A DNA stretch of 64,000 nucleotides, from contig OX578276.1 of assembly GCA_951217055.1 (NCBI GenBank), positions 118,800,979 to 118,864,978 of the forward strand, read 5' to 3'. Below, piece after piece: positions 62,890 through 64,000 of this stretch (the first letter of the stretch is position 1; each line of letters begins with the position of its first letter). The notes under the pieces are model-generated. The model had not been told where the DNA came from and did not search any database. It saw only the letters and a program-made list of their open reading frames with translations. The position numbers and the translations under genes were made by a program. The DNA comes from Gerris lacustris. Taxonomy: Eukaryota > Arthropoda > Insecta > Hemiptera > Gerridae.

Positions 62890-62975
62890 TTTTCGTACTA
62901 CGGGTAGTTATCAAAACTGCCGTTTTTAGCGCTGCAATCTTTGTAGAAATGCTTCTTAGTACGAAATCTACTAGA
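62890..62975. repeat. Small inverted repeat next to the TIR element
   Basis: TTTTCGTACTA at 62890-62900 is inverted at about 62966-62975 (TAGTACGAAA), about 65 bp apart. It abuts the right end of the 4.3-kb element and shares a base or two with it, so the big element may have inserted at its edge. Confidence 0.45.
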
Positions 62976-63126
62976 TGCCAATGCGTTTTATTTATCTTTT
63001 TTTTATAGTGTAACCTCTTTAAGGTTTCTATTTCTCAAAATCTTAAGTATGTACTAATATTTGTTATAATTAAATTGATTAATATTTAATGTTTTTTCAT
63101 TGTCTGCTACCTCGGAAAAAATAGCA

Positions 63127-63248
63127 TATGCTACGCGACTGTGAAGTGTTTTTTCTTTAACTTGGCAATATTTACTGTCTCGCTTCGCTATACAGTAAAT
63201 ATTATTGCCACGGTAAAGAAAAAACTCACTTCACAGCCTAGTAGCATA
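63127..63248. mobile_element. 122-bp hairpin element
   Basis: The left arm 63127-63178 (TATGCTACGCGACTGTGAAG...) and right arm 63192-63248 pair over about 52 bp, with a few mismatches and short bulges, around the loop CTCGCTTCGCTAT. It is a typical fully palindromic MITE or foldback. It cannot code for protein. Confidence 0.85.
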
Positions 63249-64000
63249 ATACACGATTTCCTAAACATTTTCTGATGGTTTAGATTAAAAAAAAGGAAAT
63301 ACTAATTTAACATAGGGATATTCAGTTTCAGAAATAATAGTAAAAATATTTAAAGGGGGAGGTCGGAATTCAATTCAAAAAGGTAGCATAATTTTTACAC
63401 TAAATTTTGATAAACATTCAATAATAGTTCTATTTTACTACTTAAACCCGTAATAAGTAAAAGAAAGCACTAGTATACTCGTATGTTTAGACCTTCAGCA
63501 CCTACTAGTTTTCATACCCATGTACACAAAGGTTTTTTCTTAACACCTTTATCTTTAAAAGTATTCTAATTTTTAAGATCTTTGGATAGTATGTCAAATG
63601 TAGCCCACACATGATACCATAGTAATTTCAACCGTCTGCCCTACATACATTTTTTTTATTGATGTATTCATGCAAAATAAATAAACTAGACAATAAAACT
63701 AGACAATAGTTTGTAAAAGCATTAGTCCAGTCAATGAAGGCGAAAATAAGGTAAAAGCTCCAAATTTTTTCGGATTGAATGGATTGTCCTGAAAATTTGC
63801 ATACAAGCTCATCTGACCCCCCACTTCAAAAGTTATATTGTCTCGATGTGTGCTTTTTGCTATTTGGGGGTGAACACTACCCTTGTATGGGAAAAATGCG
63901 AAATTTTCAGGTTTACGTATTTTAAAGATTCAATTCATGTTCAAATATGTTGGATCAAGATCCTTTAAAGTTTTTTAAGAAATTTATCTTAAATTTATGA
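63249..64000. other. Non-coding end of window
   Basis: No gene. 63740-63840 (GGATTGTCCTGAAAATTTGC) reads like a dispersed repeat but has no second copy in the window. Confidence 0.45.

Larger units (their letters stand above)
58596..62891. mobile_element. 4.3-kb element with long terminal inverted repeats
   Basis: The left end AATAGTTATTTATGTAACTA then GGCAGC is matched, inverted, by the right end at 62891 (AATAGTTATTTATGTTACTA then GGCAGC). The inverted match continues through AATGGAATTTT, CCGAGCC.AAGG.GAGGA, repeated GCCGAGGCAGG motifs and ATGTTTCCTTTGCTGC to about 58815 on the left and 62633 on the right (roughly 220-260 bp arms). Subterminal GCCGAGGCAGG repeats occur two or more times per arm. 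The interior has (AT)n arrays, palindromes and no recognisable transposase; the longest frames (60814-61035, 61654-61842) show no motif. It is either a non-autonomous element or two MITEs bracketing unrelated DNA. No clear target duplication is seen. Confidence 0.7.

Overview
The window is AT-rich, intron/intergenic-type DNA from a large, repeat-laden animal genome, most likely an arthropod and probably an insect. This rests on the mix of relics: jockey/CR1-like and RTE-like LINEs, an R2-type-endonuclease LINE, a Ty3/gypsy scrap, Helitron-like tails, TTA-flanked Harbinger-like MITEs and very long (AT)n arrays. No species can be named. I find no intact protein-coding host gene. Nearly every long open frame is either a decayed transposon fragment or a by-product of a repeat.

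Layout. 0.5-2.9 kb: a long near-perfect inverted repeat (arms about 730 bp, 31-nt loop) with a second element inserted in one arm. 3.6-7.7 kb: four long (AT)n arrays, a LINE 3' scrap and a second copy of the inserted element. 8.5-9.4 kb: a dispersed repeat carrying a Harbinger-like MITE, whose empty site survives in a paralogous copy at 19.5-20.1 kb. 10.2-11.2 kb: a minus-strand LINE fragment with CCHC plus restriction-like endonuclease. 11.57-13.39 kb: the best preserved element, a plus-strand CR1/jockey-group LINE with two frameshifts and one nonsense codon. 13.4-13.65 kb: a Ty3/gypsy integrase C-terminal relic. 14.1-15.2 kb: tRNA-derived SINE sequence in inverted orientation around another TIR element.

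15-31 kb is mostly featureless AT-rich sequence. 31.5-32.0 kb holds a jockey reverse-transcriptase relic. 32.4-32.7 and 35.9-36.3 kb are compositionally distinct islands that look like conserved non-coding (regulatory) sequence, separated by tandem duplications and a TA-flanked MITE. 39-57 kb carries three copies of one dispersed repeat, a second copy of the TA-flanked MITE, a 44-bp minisatellite, a Cys-rich transposon-type relic and a second TTA-flanked MITE. 57.1-58.2 kb has an RTE-type LINE relic and Helitron-like ends. 58.6-62.9 kb is a 4.3-kb element with about 220-260 bp terminal inverted repeats; it contains a perfect 52-bp palindrome and a 29-bp inverted repeat beside a poly-G run. A 122-bp hairpin lies just beyond it.

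There is no operon-like or multi-gene system here. What can be told is the order of nested insertions, plus a few candidate exons and regulatory islands that need comparative data.
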